A stretch of DNA of 24,941 nucleotides from CAZHOS01 sp964534605. Lineage in GTDB: Bacteria; Patescibacteriota; Saccharimonadia; Saccharimonadales; VXPC01. The notes beneath the pieces were generated by a model, which made no database searches, was not told where the DNA came from, and saw only the letters and a program-made list of their open reading frames with translations. The stretch is taken from the NCBI GenBank assembly GCA_964534605.1, contig CAZHOS010000015.1:1-24941 (forward strand), given 5' to 3'. Shown here piece by piece: positions 1 through 7,128 of the stretch (its first letter is position 1; each line of letters begins with the position of its first letter). The translations under genes and the position numbers were made by a program.

Positions 1-38
1 CTGATGCTCTACTTAAGTTGGACTTAGGTGTCGCGATT

Positions 39-52
39 TGAATTATAATTCA
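39..52. repeat. 14-bp perfect palindrome downstream of the DUF1295 gene
   Basis: TGAATTATAATTCA is a perfect dyad lying just past the stop codon of the minus-strand gene. It contains TATAAT on both strands, so it could be a -10 element for a gene outside the window or a weak hairpin. There is no adjacent T-run to support a terminator. I see nothing else in bases 1-58. Confidence 0.35.
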
Positions 53-58
53 GGATAT

Positions 59-847
59 TTAAATCTTCAATTTGGGAAAGAAAGCAGGCGTCTTCTTTTT
101 ATATGCCTGGAATTCTTTATTTCTGTCGTACTTCTTTTCGAGCATTGGAATGCCAGAAACTTTTAGTAATAAGTAGGTGATTAGTAGTGGGCTAATGATG
201 CCGATCCAACCATTTTCTCCGACGACAACTATCAAGAAGAGGCCCCACCACATAGATACTTCCCCAAAGTAGTTAGGGTGACGGGTGAGTGCCCAGACGC
301 CGGATGTCATAATTTTCTTCTTGGTCTTGCCTGCTTTTTTGTCTTTTAAGAATCGGCTAAGCTGGTAGTCGCCTACGGCCTCGAACAGAAATCCGATTGC
401 CCAGATAACCATACCGATGATCTGGACGGTGTGTAAGCTGTCGCGGTCGGGTTGCCAGGCAGATAACCAAATAGGGGCAGCCACAATACAGGTTAATAGT
501 GCCTGTAGCAGGAATATGCGGTAATAGCTCTGCCACCAAAACTTTTTGCCCCAATCTTTGCGCCACTGAGTATAGCGCCAGTCTTCTTTAGGTTCGTCCA
601 GCTTGCGCATTAGTATGTGTAGCGCTAGCCGTCCGCCCCAGAGTGTCGTCATGGCCGCAACGATTAGCTGGGTGGTAGTGGGCGGATCAGCCGCAATCAG
701 CAGCACTCGTGCCAAAACTAGAAAGCCAAGGCCCCAGAATATATCGACGATACTGGCGTCCCTCAGTTTTAGCGACAGCAAGTAAGCAAATGTCATAATA
801 CCAACGGTTACGCCGGCTGTGTAGATTATAGTTGTCGAGGCATCCAT
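59..847 (-). CDS. DUF1295 family integral membrane protein (steroid 5-alpha-reductase-like fold)
   Basis: This 262-residue protein is mostly hydrophobic, with about seven predicted membrane segments. Near the C-terminus (about residues 188-205) it carries the family signature TRHPNYFGEVSMWWG, which resembles the NADPH-binding end of steroid 5-alpha-reductases and isoprenylcysteine methyltransferases (DUF1295, PF06966). The substrate of bacterial DUF1295 proteins is generally unknown, so a lipid reductase or methyltransferase role is only family inference. The ATG at 845-847 is chosen because a TAGAAT -10 element ends six bases upstream of it; I see no Shine-Dalgarno sequence. The gene diverges from the TPR gene at 978. 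Its length is normal for the family and nothing looks broken. Confidence 0.88.
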   Translation of the reverse strand: MDASTTIIYTAGVTVGIMTFAYLLSLKLRDASIVDIFWGLGFLVLARVLLIAADPPTTTQLIVAAMTTLWGGRLALHILMRKLDEPKEDWRYTQWRKDWGKKFWWQSYYRIFLLQALLTCIVAAPIWLSAWQPDRDSLHTVQIIGMVIWAIGFLFEAVGDYQLSRFLKDKKAGKTKKKIMTSGVWALTRHPNYFGEVSMWWGLFLIVVVGENGWIGIISPLLITYLLLKVSGIPMLEKKYDRNKEFQAYKKKTPAFFPKLKI

Positions 848-853
848 AGGGCT

Positions 854-859
854 ATTCTA
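854..859 (-). promoter_or_regulatory. -10 element of the DUF1295 gene
   Basis: Read on the minus strand this is TAGAAT, with six bases between it and the ATG at 847. A start site 6-8 bases after the -10 would fall on the ATG, giving a leaderless transcript. No good -35 box is visible about 17 bases further upstream. Confidence 0.55.
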
Positions 860-960
860 CCCCAGATCTTCACGAATGCCACCGCTTTCTGCGGTAGGAG
901 AAAGGCCCATTACCTTGTTTAGATTACGTCTATCGAAGCGTAGATTTATATAGTTCTTAT

Positions 961-969
961 TGTTATAAT
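961..969 (+). promoter_or_regulatory. Extended -10 promoter of the TPR/surface-protein operon
   Basis: TGTTATAAT is a consensus TATAAT (964-969) with the extended TGn motif. Eight bases separate it from the ATG at 978, so the transcript should start at or within a base or two of the start codon. No Shine-Dalgarno sequence fits in that space. The rest of the 848-977 intergenic region shows only a short ACCGC/GCGGT hairpin near 884-898. Confidence 0.65.
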
Positions 970-977
970 TTTCAGAT

Positions 978-1457
978 ATGAAAAAGCGTGTAGTTTTTGG
1001 GTTGGTGGCGCTACTTGTAGTTGGCGGAGGTGTTTTTGTTGCTACACGCAGCAATGACGACAATTCGATGGAAGGGTCTGATCAGGCCACACTGCAAGGA
1101 GTTTCACTAGAGTCAGAGTTTATACAGCAAGCAACGAACACTTCTGGTTTTGATGATGATCAGTTGGCTCAGCATCATTTTGTTTTGGCGCTTACACAGA
1201 GAGGAGAGGGTAACGAATCGGATGCCCTGGAGAATCTTATTATAGCCAACGATCTACAGCCCGGTAACTACGAATATATTGTTAATTTGATGCTAGCTTA
1301 CAGTGCTGACGACCAATTTGCTGAGGCAGAATCGCTACTAGAGCTGTCGAGAGAATCTTTGGATGAAGACCAAATTTCTACACTACAGTCGATCGCTCAG
1401 CCTGCAGATCCCGTTACTGAGATTGATGGCCAGCCCTTAACCGAGGATAACTTCTGA
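978..1457 (+). CDS. Small membrane-anchored TPR-like protein upstream of the pilus locus
   Basis: This is a 159-residue protein with a positively charged start (MKKR) and one hydrophobic segment at about residues 4-22, followed by an acidic extracytoplasmic part. Residues about 62-130 read like two or three helical hairpins with TPR character, around ALENLIIANDLQPGN and AEAESLLELSRE. It contains no cysteine. It is the first gene of a two-gene unit and ends two bases before the start of the 986-residue surface protein, so the two products probably act together. A scaffold or assembly role similar to PilF-type TPR proteins is possible but rests on position and repeat type only. I do not recognise a named family. 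Confidence 0.75.
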   Translation: MKKRVVFGLVALLVVGGGVFVATRSNDDNSMEGSDQATLQGVSLESEFIQQATNTSGFDDDQLAQHHFVLALTQRGEGNESDALENLIIANDLQPGNYEYIVNLMLAYSADDQFAEAESLLELSRESLDEDQISTLQSIAQPADPVTEIDGQPLTEDNF

Positions 1458-1459
1458 CC

Positions 1460-4420
1460 ATGAAGAGTGCGAATAGACTATTTGCTGGTGTACTCTTCTT
1501 TCTTGCTAGTCTTTTATTTTTGCTGCTCGTGGCGGCACCAAAGGTGTCTGCATTTGAGCTCCCAAGCAACAACCTGCCCTTAGTAACGAATCATACAGCG
1601 GGTGATGATCAATTCTTGATTGTCTCGCACTCTGGACCAGGCAACGGTCTTGACGCAAGATTCTCGCGCTATATCGCCGTCTTTGATAGCCCAACGGGCA
1701 ACAGCATCAACTTTGTACACGCCGAGCCATGCATGCAGCGCATTGATAGCAACTCGCCTGCCACAACCACCTTTAGTATTTCGCGCTCAGGGTATGACGA
1801 GGCAAACAGTCGCTTTCGGACTGTAGGGGGAGGTCTTAGATCTCAAACGCTTGTAGACGAAAGCTTTGGTCGATGTGATAGTCCTCTCGATATAACACTG
1901 CCTGTACCTGAGCTAACGGAGGCAACAAATGAAGGCTATGAGGGTAGGTACGTTGCTATCATTAGCGTAGAGATAGCAAACGGTTCCCCAGGGGGTCTTA
2001 ATGCATTCAAGATTTCTAGCACCACCAACAATGCAAGGATCGGCTTTCTTGGAAACCCACAATCTACATACCCATTTGTATTGCAGGCGCGTGGGCAACG
2101 AAACGATACAAGATTTTTGTCAGACTCTAGCATTGTCTTTAGTCTACCCTGCGAAGTTAGATCCGTAACGGCCAGTGAGGCTCGAATACGCTGGCAGGAT
2201 GCTGACTGGGGTACATTTGCTCAAGGCACGAATCCTGGCTTTGCGACTAGGCTAGTGCGCTACAGCGCGGATGGGACTGGGAGGCAAGTAATTGTTGAAA
2301 GAACAGGAGCGCAGCTAGGCGGTAATGGCGAGGTTCGCGACTTTGGCACAGGCTATGTGTTAGAGGCTGGCTTCTTTTACGTGTGGGAATGGGACGAAGT
2401 GCGTAGTACGAACGGCCTAGAGCTGTTTATACCGTTTAGCTCGACCAACGACCCCAACGACTGTTTAAGCGGGGCTGAGGGTGTTGACCCTGTCGTGCCA
2501 CTGGACCTCAGTGCCTCGTGTAGCATAAACAGTCAGATAGAGCTGATTGACCGAACAGCAGTTGCAAGCATTACTATCACCAACGACGGTGATGCTACCT
2601 TTACTATCCCTGACAGCCGCCCGATATTTAACGTTACTGGCGGGAGTGCAAACCCTAATTCTGGCACAGGGCAGGGTGGGGTTAGGACGCTCGCGTCCGG
2701 CGAGAGCACCACATTTAATAGTGGGCCGATACAGCTAAGCGATTTGACTGCCTATACGGTGTCCTGGCCAGAGTTTGCGGTGACTGGTGTACCGCTTAGC
2801 GACCCAGCAACCTTAAACATATGCGAAGAGCAGTCAACGGTGACTGTCACTCGGCAACCTTACTTTAAGGTTTTTAACGGTGACGTGTCGGTAGGAGGCT
2901 ATTTTGGCATTGGTGACGGGGCAGACGCTTGCAGTGCTGGCAATACTATCTTGCCAACTAATAACCACGTAGGCCAGGTTACAGGTAGCGGCGAGGTATA
3001 CGCCTATACGAGAGAAAGCGGCAGCTCCATTAGAGGGGCATCAGTGCAGTTTGGGTTGCAGGCTCTTGGTGATGTAGAGAATTTCTACAGCGCCAGTCAA
3101 AGCTTTGATCCAAGCCCTCAAACCGGGCTGACTTTTGCTAATGTACCGTCGCTAGGTTTTGGCGGTAATTTTGGCAGCAACGGGATACGTTGCATTAGTA
3201 ACTATTGGCGTGGCGCCGATCAAGCACCTGTGCATAGTGCGGATGATATTGATCTAGCGGACTTGTCCGATGATCAACAGCTTAGACGTGACGGCGGCTC
3301 AGGTACGCCTCTGTATATCTCTCAGTCTGCGGGCGGCGATAGCAGTCTAACGACCACTATATATAACGAAGGCTCTACTGTAATAACCTCGGATATTATT
3401 AATAACGAAGGCACATTTACTAGTCGCGCCAGTGTCGGCAGTATATATATTGTAACCAAAGGCGACATCTTTATACGCCCTGAAGTCCAGAGGATCGATG
3501 CTGTACTGATCGCATTGCCAGCGGATGACGATCCGGCTAATACCGAATATTTCCCGCGTGGCCGAGTATTTACCTGCCGCGAGGCCACTACTGCGGTTAT
3601 AGATAATCCTGCGCTGGCAGAGGCGGACCGAGACCGCTTCCCCGGGGGAGATGCCTGCAGCAATCCGCTAGAGATAAACGGGGCTGTTGTTGCGCGCGAA
3701 CTAAGACTAGGCAGGACCACTGGCGATATAAATAGCTCCATCGCGCGTGAGCAGCCGACTATTACGTCTGGCGGTGCTGCCGATGATGAGGGGGTCTTGA
3801 CGGTAGAGGTAAGGGCCTGGAGTGCTCTTGGTACAGACCAAGAACTAGAGATTATAAACGGCTCATCCCTTAACCTTCTAACGGGCGAGAGACTAGGCGA
3901 ATTTACCTTAACTCCGACCCCCACAACGTTTACATTCGAAACAACAAACGCTGTCAGCAACATAATTATTAGGCAGTTGGAAGACGGGATAAGGGGCACG
4001 AACTTTGGTGGTAGGGGCGGAGATGACGGAGACGCTCTAATTGAGTACGTGAAGGTAGGCGAGGGGCCTGATTCGACGATATTTACAGCCAGTAATCCGG
4101 ATAGAGTTAATAAAGCAGATGTCGACCTGGTACGTCTCGCTAGCGGTTCGCTGCCACTGTGTGCTTTGCTGCAGAGTGATTTTAGACCCAACGATCCTCC
4201 GATATACCATGGTGACGCAGTCCTTTACTGCGATGGAGGGAGCTTCTCTTACAATTTTGGTAGCGCCATAACCCCAACCCCTCAGGTGTCCAATAATGAC
4301 AACATTGCCGAGATTATTAATCTAAGTCCAGAGTATTTTGTGGGCCGGCCTGCGCAACCAATCATATCTAGTGACGTGTACACATCCGACAGTATCCTGG
4401 CGCTGCCGCCAACCCTGTAA
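1460..4420 (+). CDS. Large secreted surface protein, pilus-linked, with a carbohydrate-binding-like domain
   Basis: This is a 986-residue protein with a strong N-terminal signal or anchor segment (about residues 8-31, ending in KVSA). The rest is polar and beta-rich, with 12 cysteines and no C-terminal membrane anchor. A middle part (about residues 640-760) contains GDIFIRPEVQRIDAVLIA and CSNPLEINGAVVARELRLGR. That style is familiar from large exported proteins of CPR bacteria and may form a beta-solenoid. Residues about 779-866 (VLTVEVRAWSALG through ALIEYVKVGEG) resemble small calcium-dependent carbohydrate-binding modules such as CBM36/CBM60. The C-terminal part contains PLCALLQSDFRPNDPP. 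The gene follows the TPR gene by two bases and precedes pilM, which suggests an adhesin or surface partner of the pilus. No enzymatic motif is visible. The domain calls are by eye and uncertain. Confidence 0.8.
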   Translation: MKSANRLFAGVLFFLASLLFLLLVAAPKVSAFELPSNNLPLVTNHTAGDDQFLIVSHSGPGNGLDARFSRYIAVFDSPTGNSINFVHAEPCMQRIDSNSPATTTFSISRSGYDEANSRFRTVGGGLRSQTLVDESFGRCDSPLDITLPVPELTEATNEGYEGRYVAIISVEIANGSPGGLNAFKISSTTNNARIGFLGNPQSTYPFVLQARGQRNDTRFLSDSSIVFSLPCEVRSVTASEARIRWQDADWGTFAQGTNPGFATRLVRYSADGTGRQVIVERTGAQLGGNGEVRDFGTGYVLEAGFFYVWEWDEVRSTNGLELFIPFSSTNDPNDCLSGAEGVDPVVPLDLSASCSINSQIELIDRTAVASITITNDGDATFTIPDSRPIFNVTGGSANPNSGTGQGGVRTLASGESTTFNSGPIQLSDLTAYTVSWPEFAVTGVPLSDPATLNICEEQSTVTVTRQPYFKVFNGDVSVGGYFGIGDGADACSAGNTILPTNNHVGQVTGSGEVYAYTRESGSSIRGASVQFGLQALGDVENFYSASQSFDPSPQTGLTFANVPSLGFGGNFGSNGIRCISNYWRGADQAPVHSADDIDLADLSDDQQLRRDGGSGTPLYISQSAGGDSSLTTTIYNEGSTVITSDIINNEGTFTSRASVGSIYIVTKGDIFIRPEVQRIDAVLIALPADDDPANTEYFPRGRVFTCREATTAVIDNPALAEADRDRFPGGDACSNPLEINGAVVARELRLGRTTGDINSSIAREQPTITSGGAADDEGVLTVEVRAWSALGTDQELEIINGSSLNLLTGERLGEFTLTPTPTTFTFETTNAVSNIIIRQLEDGIRGTNFGGRGGDDGDALIEYVKVGEGPDSTIFTASNPDRVNKADVDLVRLASGSLPLCALLQSDFRPNDPPIYHGDAVLYCDGGSFSYNFGSAITPTPQVSNNDNIAEIINLSPEYFVGRPAQPIISSDVYTSDSILALPPTL

Positions 4421-4440
4421 GTATAAAGTAAAAAAAGTGT

Positions 4441-4475
4441 ACTAAGCATAAGCCCTTAGTGATATACTTGGAGTC
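4441..4475 (+). promoter_or_regulatory. pilM operon promoter with an upstream dyad
   Basis: TGATATACT (4460-4468) is an extended -10 with TATACT at 4463-4468, seven bases before the pilM ATG. No Shine-Dalgarno sequence is present, so the transcript is probably leaderless. Just upstream, ACTAAG (4441-4446) and CTTAGT (4455-4460) form an inverted repeat with an 8-base spacer covering the usual -35 position. Inside it lies AAGCATAAGC (4444-4453), which recurs exactly next to the pilin promoter at 11261-11270. This looks like an operator or activator site. Confidence 0.6.
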
Positions 4476-5516
4476 ATGGGAATATTGAGTGGGGTATCGG
4501 ACTTCTTTGGACTAGACATAGGCTCTAGCGCTATTAGGGTCGTCCAGCTTAAGGGTGGTGGTGCTGTGAAGTCGCTGGTTACATACGGCGCAACACCAGT
4601 TGACACAAAGACCGCCCTTAGCGAAGCACCCGCAGATATGGCTCAGTTGGCAGCCATACTCAAGGACTCTTTTGCTAAACATCGTATTACTACCGCCAAC
4701 GTAGCTGTCGGCTTGCCCTCAGAAAAAGTATTTTCGACGACTGTAGATATCGACAAGCTCAGCCCGAGCGAGATGGAAAAGAGCATATCCTACCAGGCGG
4801 ACTCAATCCTGCCAACACCCCTTAACGAATCAAAGATCGACTGGGCAGTACTGGGCGAATCACCAAAGTCCAAGGATAAATCCGAGGTGCTAATTAGCAG
4901 TGTTACGAATACATTCATCGAAAAGCGCCTCGATATGCTAGAAGGTATAGGACTAAACGTCATCGCTTTCGAGCCAGAGAGCTTGGCGCTGGCGCGGTCT
5001 ATAATTGCGCCCGATGCTACCGCACCTGTAATGGTTATCGACATCGGTGCTCGATCGACAGATATCATTGTTGTTATGGCTGGTGCACCTCGCTTAACGC
5101 GCGCTATCACAACTGGATCTGACGCCATCGTCAAGGCTGCGGTACAGAATCTTAACATCGATCAAAAGCAGGCTGAACAATTCGTGTATAAGTTCGGCCT
5201 CGTTAAGGATAAGCTGGAGGGACAAGTCTATAACGCTATAACTCCAACTGTAGATATTTTGGCTAGCGAAATAGACAAGTCGATAAAGTTCTTTGAAGCT
5301 CGCTACACCGGCCAAAAAATACAAAGCATTATCGTAACAGGCGGAGCGTCTGTGTTGCCAGAGTTCCCTTTGTATTTGGCTAACAAATTTGGACTAAATG
5401 TAGAGATCGGCAATGCCTGGCGTAATGTAGCCTACGAAAGCAGCCGACAGAACGAGCTGATTGCAGTGTCTAACCATTTTGGGGTTGCCGTAGGCTTAGC
5501 CGGGAGGAAGGAATAG
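4476..5516 (+). CDS. pilM: Type IV pilus assembly protein PilM (actin-like ATPase fold)
   Basis: This 346-residue protein shows the PilM/FtsA-like nucleotide-binding fold. The N-terminal phosphate-1 motif is FGLDIGSSAIRVVQL (Asp14, Gly16) and the second phosphate motif is VIDIGARSTDIIVV (Asp189). A C-terminal adenosine motif IIVTGGASVLPEF is also present. PilM sits on the inner face of the membrane, binds the short cytoplasmic N-terminus of PilN and links the PilN/PilO frame to the motor. The conserved PilN start (MIQLNLLPD) follows directly, supporting that interaction here. The protein has no membrane segment and no cysteine. It opens the motor operon, with the ATG seven bases behind a -10 box. 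The length is usual for the family. Confidence 0.96.
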   Translation: MGILSGVSDFFGLDIGSSAIRVVQLKGGGAVKSLVTYGATPVDTKTALSEAPADMAQLAAILKDSFAKHRITTANVAVGLPSEKVFSTTVDIDKLSPSEMEKSISYQADSILPTPLNESKIDWAVLGESPKSKDKSEVLISSVTNTFIEKRLDMLEGIGLNVIAFEPESLALARSIIAPDATAPVMVIDIGARSTDIIVVMAGAPRLTRAITTGSDAIVKAAVQNLNIDQKQAEQFVYKFGLVKDKLEGQVYNAITPTVDILASEIDKSIKFFEARYTGQKIQSIIVTGGASVLPEFPLYLANKFGLNVEIGNAWRNVAYESSRQNELIAVSNHFGVAVGLAGRKE

Positions 5517-5519
5517 CTC

Positions 5520-6215
5520 ATGATCCAGTTAAATCTACTCCCAGACATAAAACAAAAGTTTATTAAAACTCGTAGATTGCGCAGAAGGATAATGGGCATT
5601 GCCGGCCTGCTATCTATCGGCTCGCTTGCCGTAGTGGCCTTTATGTTCTTGACAGCCAACGTGTGGCAGTCCAGTCGCATTAGTGGGCTAGACGAAGATA
5701 TCGAGTCGAGGCGCCAAGAAGTTGAGTCGACGCCAGATATCGCCAAGATTTTAACTGTTCAAAACCAGCTGGATAGTCTTGATCAGCTGCACCTGAGCAA
5801 GACATCTACGTCTCGTTTGTTTGGCTATCTAGAGGCAGTTTTACCAAGCGATGTGTCGGTTGTCTCGGTCGAGCTAGAGCACGATGACCTTACTGTAGAA
5901 CTAGAAGGAGAGAGCCCTAACTTTGAGCAAGTAAATAAGCTGGTCGACACCATGAAGTTTACAGATTATGTGACTACATCCGATGATCAGTCGCTTGAAG
6001 GAAGAGCTTTTTCCAACGTAGTTATACGAGATACGAGCCCATCAGACTCTGGAGTCATATTTACAGTTACTGCAGAGTTCGACTCAATCCTCTTTGACAA
6101 CTCCTACGAAGAGGACCAGATCGGCATTAACGTCCCAGAGATAACAACGACCCGCTCTACGACAGAGCGCCCGAATGATGTGTTCGAAAACAGCTCGTCA
6201 GGAGAGGACCAGTAA
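5520..6215 (+). CDS. pilN: Type IV pilus assembly protein PilN
   Basis: This is a 231-residue bitopic membrane protein. It begins with MIQLNLLPDIKQK, the conserved INLLP-type motif that PilM binds, followed by a basic stretch, one membrane segment (about residues 25-46) and a coiled-coil then ferredoxin-like extracytoplasmic domain. PilN pairs with PilO to form the alignment frame of the pilus machine. A purine-rich GGAGGAAGGA stretch at about 5503-5512 gives a clear Shine-Dalgarno sequence for the ATG at 5520, unlike the operon's first gene. The acidic, Ser/Thr-rich C-terminal tail (about residues 205-231) looks disordered. The stop overlaps the pilO start by one base (TAATG), indicating translational coupling. 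Confidence 0.93.
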   Translation: MIQLNLLPDIKQKFIKTRRLRRRIMGIAGLLSIGSLAVVAFMFLTANVWQSSRISGLDEDIESRRQEVESTPDIAKILTVQNQLDSLDQLHLSKTSTSRLFGYLEAVLPSDVSVVSVELEHDDLTVELEGESPNFEQVNKLVDTMKFTDYVTTSDDQSLEGRAFSNVVIRDTSPSDSGVIFTVTAEFDSILFDNSYEEDQIGINVPEITTTRSTTERPNDVFENSSSGEDQ

Positions 6216-6868
6216 TGAAAGATCAAGTGAATGTACCCTCAAAAAAACGTGTCGCGATCGATAAGGATCAGCAGCGAATACTCATTGCTATTGCGGTGGC
6301 TGCAGCGGCGATCGTGTTTAGCTTGTTTGCGTCCAGGGTTTTGTGGAGTAAAATTTCGCATCAGCGGCAGGTCATATCTGCCAAGCAAGCTGCCCGAGAC
6401 CAGCTAGACCTTAACTTGGAGAGTCTGGAGAAGCTAGAGAGCTCCTACCTGGTATTTGATCAAGAACCAGAGTCGATACTGGGCAATAGCGGAGAGAGCA
6501 ATGCCAAGGTCGTGCTAGATGCGTTGCCAAGTAAATATGACTATGCCGCGCTGCTCACTAGCCTAGAAGAAGTAGCGTCTGAGGGCGGCATAAGTATATC
6601 CGAGATAAGTGGGGCGGACCTCGAGTTAGAGGCTCAGCAATCTAGCGATGCACCGGCCCCCGAGATTATAGAGCTGCGTATAGGTGTCGATACAACTTAC
6701 GGCGGTGCAGAAACATTCCTGGAATTACTAGAGAGGTCTATTCGACCCTTCGATGTACGCTCGATTAACTTAACGGGCGAGGATAGTCAGCTAAATGCCT
6801 CAATCGAGCTCACAACCCATTACCAACCGGAGACCAATGTTGGCATACTGTCAGAGGAGATAAACTAA
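6215..6868 (+). CDS. pilO: Type IV pilus assembly protein PilO
   Basis: This is a 217-residue bitopic protein. It has a short basic cytoplasmic N-terminus, one membrane segment at about residues 23-45, a coiled coil at about 50-75 and a C-terminal alpha/beta domain (about residues 105-205) of the PilO ferredoxin-like type. It is the expected partner of PilN. Identification rests on topology, length and position directly after pilN, since PilO sequences diverge strongly. A Shine-Dalgarno sequence (AGGAGAGGA, about 6199-6207) precedes the overlapping TAATG junction with pilN. Its own stop overlaps the next start in the same way. No cysteines are present. Confidence 0.88.
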   Translation: MKDQVNVPSKKRVAIDKDQQRILIAIAVAAAAIVFSLFASRVLWSKISHQRQVISAKQAARDQLDLNLESLEKLESSYLVFDQEPESILGNSGESNAKVVLDALPSKYDYAALLTSLEEVASEGGISISEISGADLELEAQQSSDAPAPEIIELRIGVDTTYGGAETFLELLERSIRPFDVRSINLTGEDSQLNASIELTTHYQPETNVGILSEEIN

Positions 6869-7116
6869 TGAAACAGCAAGATATAGCCCTTATTATTGTC
6901 GTCGTAGCGGTCTCGGCACTGCTATCTTTCTTTGTAAGCAACTTCTTGCTTGGAGGTACGGATAGAAGCACTGAGGTGGAAGTTGTCACCCCCATACGAT
7001 CGGAATTTAATCGACCAAACGAAAGATTCTTTAACTCATCCTCGCTTAATCCGACCATAGACATCGTTATCGGAGATGATGGGAACCAGCAACCCTTTAA
7101 TAACAGTGCAAACTAG
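6868..7116 (+). CDS. Small single-pass membrane protein between pilO and pilB
   Basis: This 82-residue protein has one membrane segment near the N-terminus (about residues 7-29) and a short extracytoplasmic tail. The tail contains NRPNERFFNSSSLNPTIDIVIG, ending in a polar stretch with QQPFNN. It lies exactly between pilO and pilB, overlaps the pilO stop by one base and has its own Shine-Dalgarno sequence (AGAGGAGA). In diderm bacteria this slot holds the lipoprotein PilP, but there is no lipobox and no PilP domain here. A structural role in the PilN/PilO frame is inferred from position. I recall similar short proteins in Saccharibacteria pilus loci but cannot name a family. Confidence 0.8.
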   Translation: MKQQDIALIIVVVAVSALLSFFVSNFLLGGTDRSTEVEVVTPIRSEFNRPNERFFNSSSLNPTIDIVIGDDGNQQPFNNSAN

Positions 7117-7128
7117 GCGACTTCAGCC

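Noticed and set aside
3322..4191. 289-residue open frame on the minus strand inside the large surface protein gene
   Set aside because: It is Ser/Pro-rich with no domain or membrane logic, lies wholly opposite a well-supported gene, and has no promoter or Shine-Dalgarno sequence.
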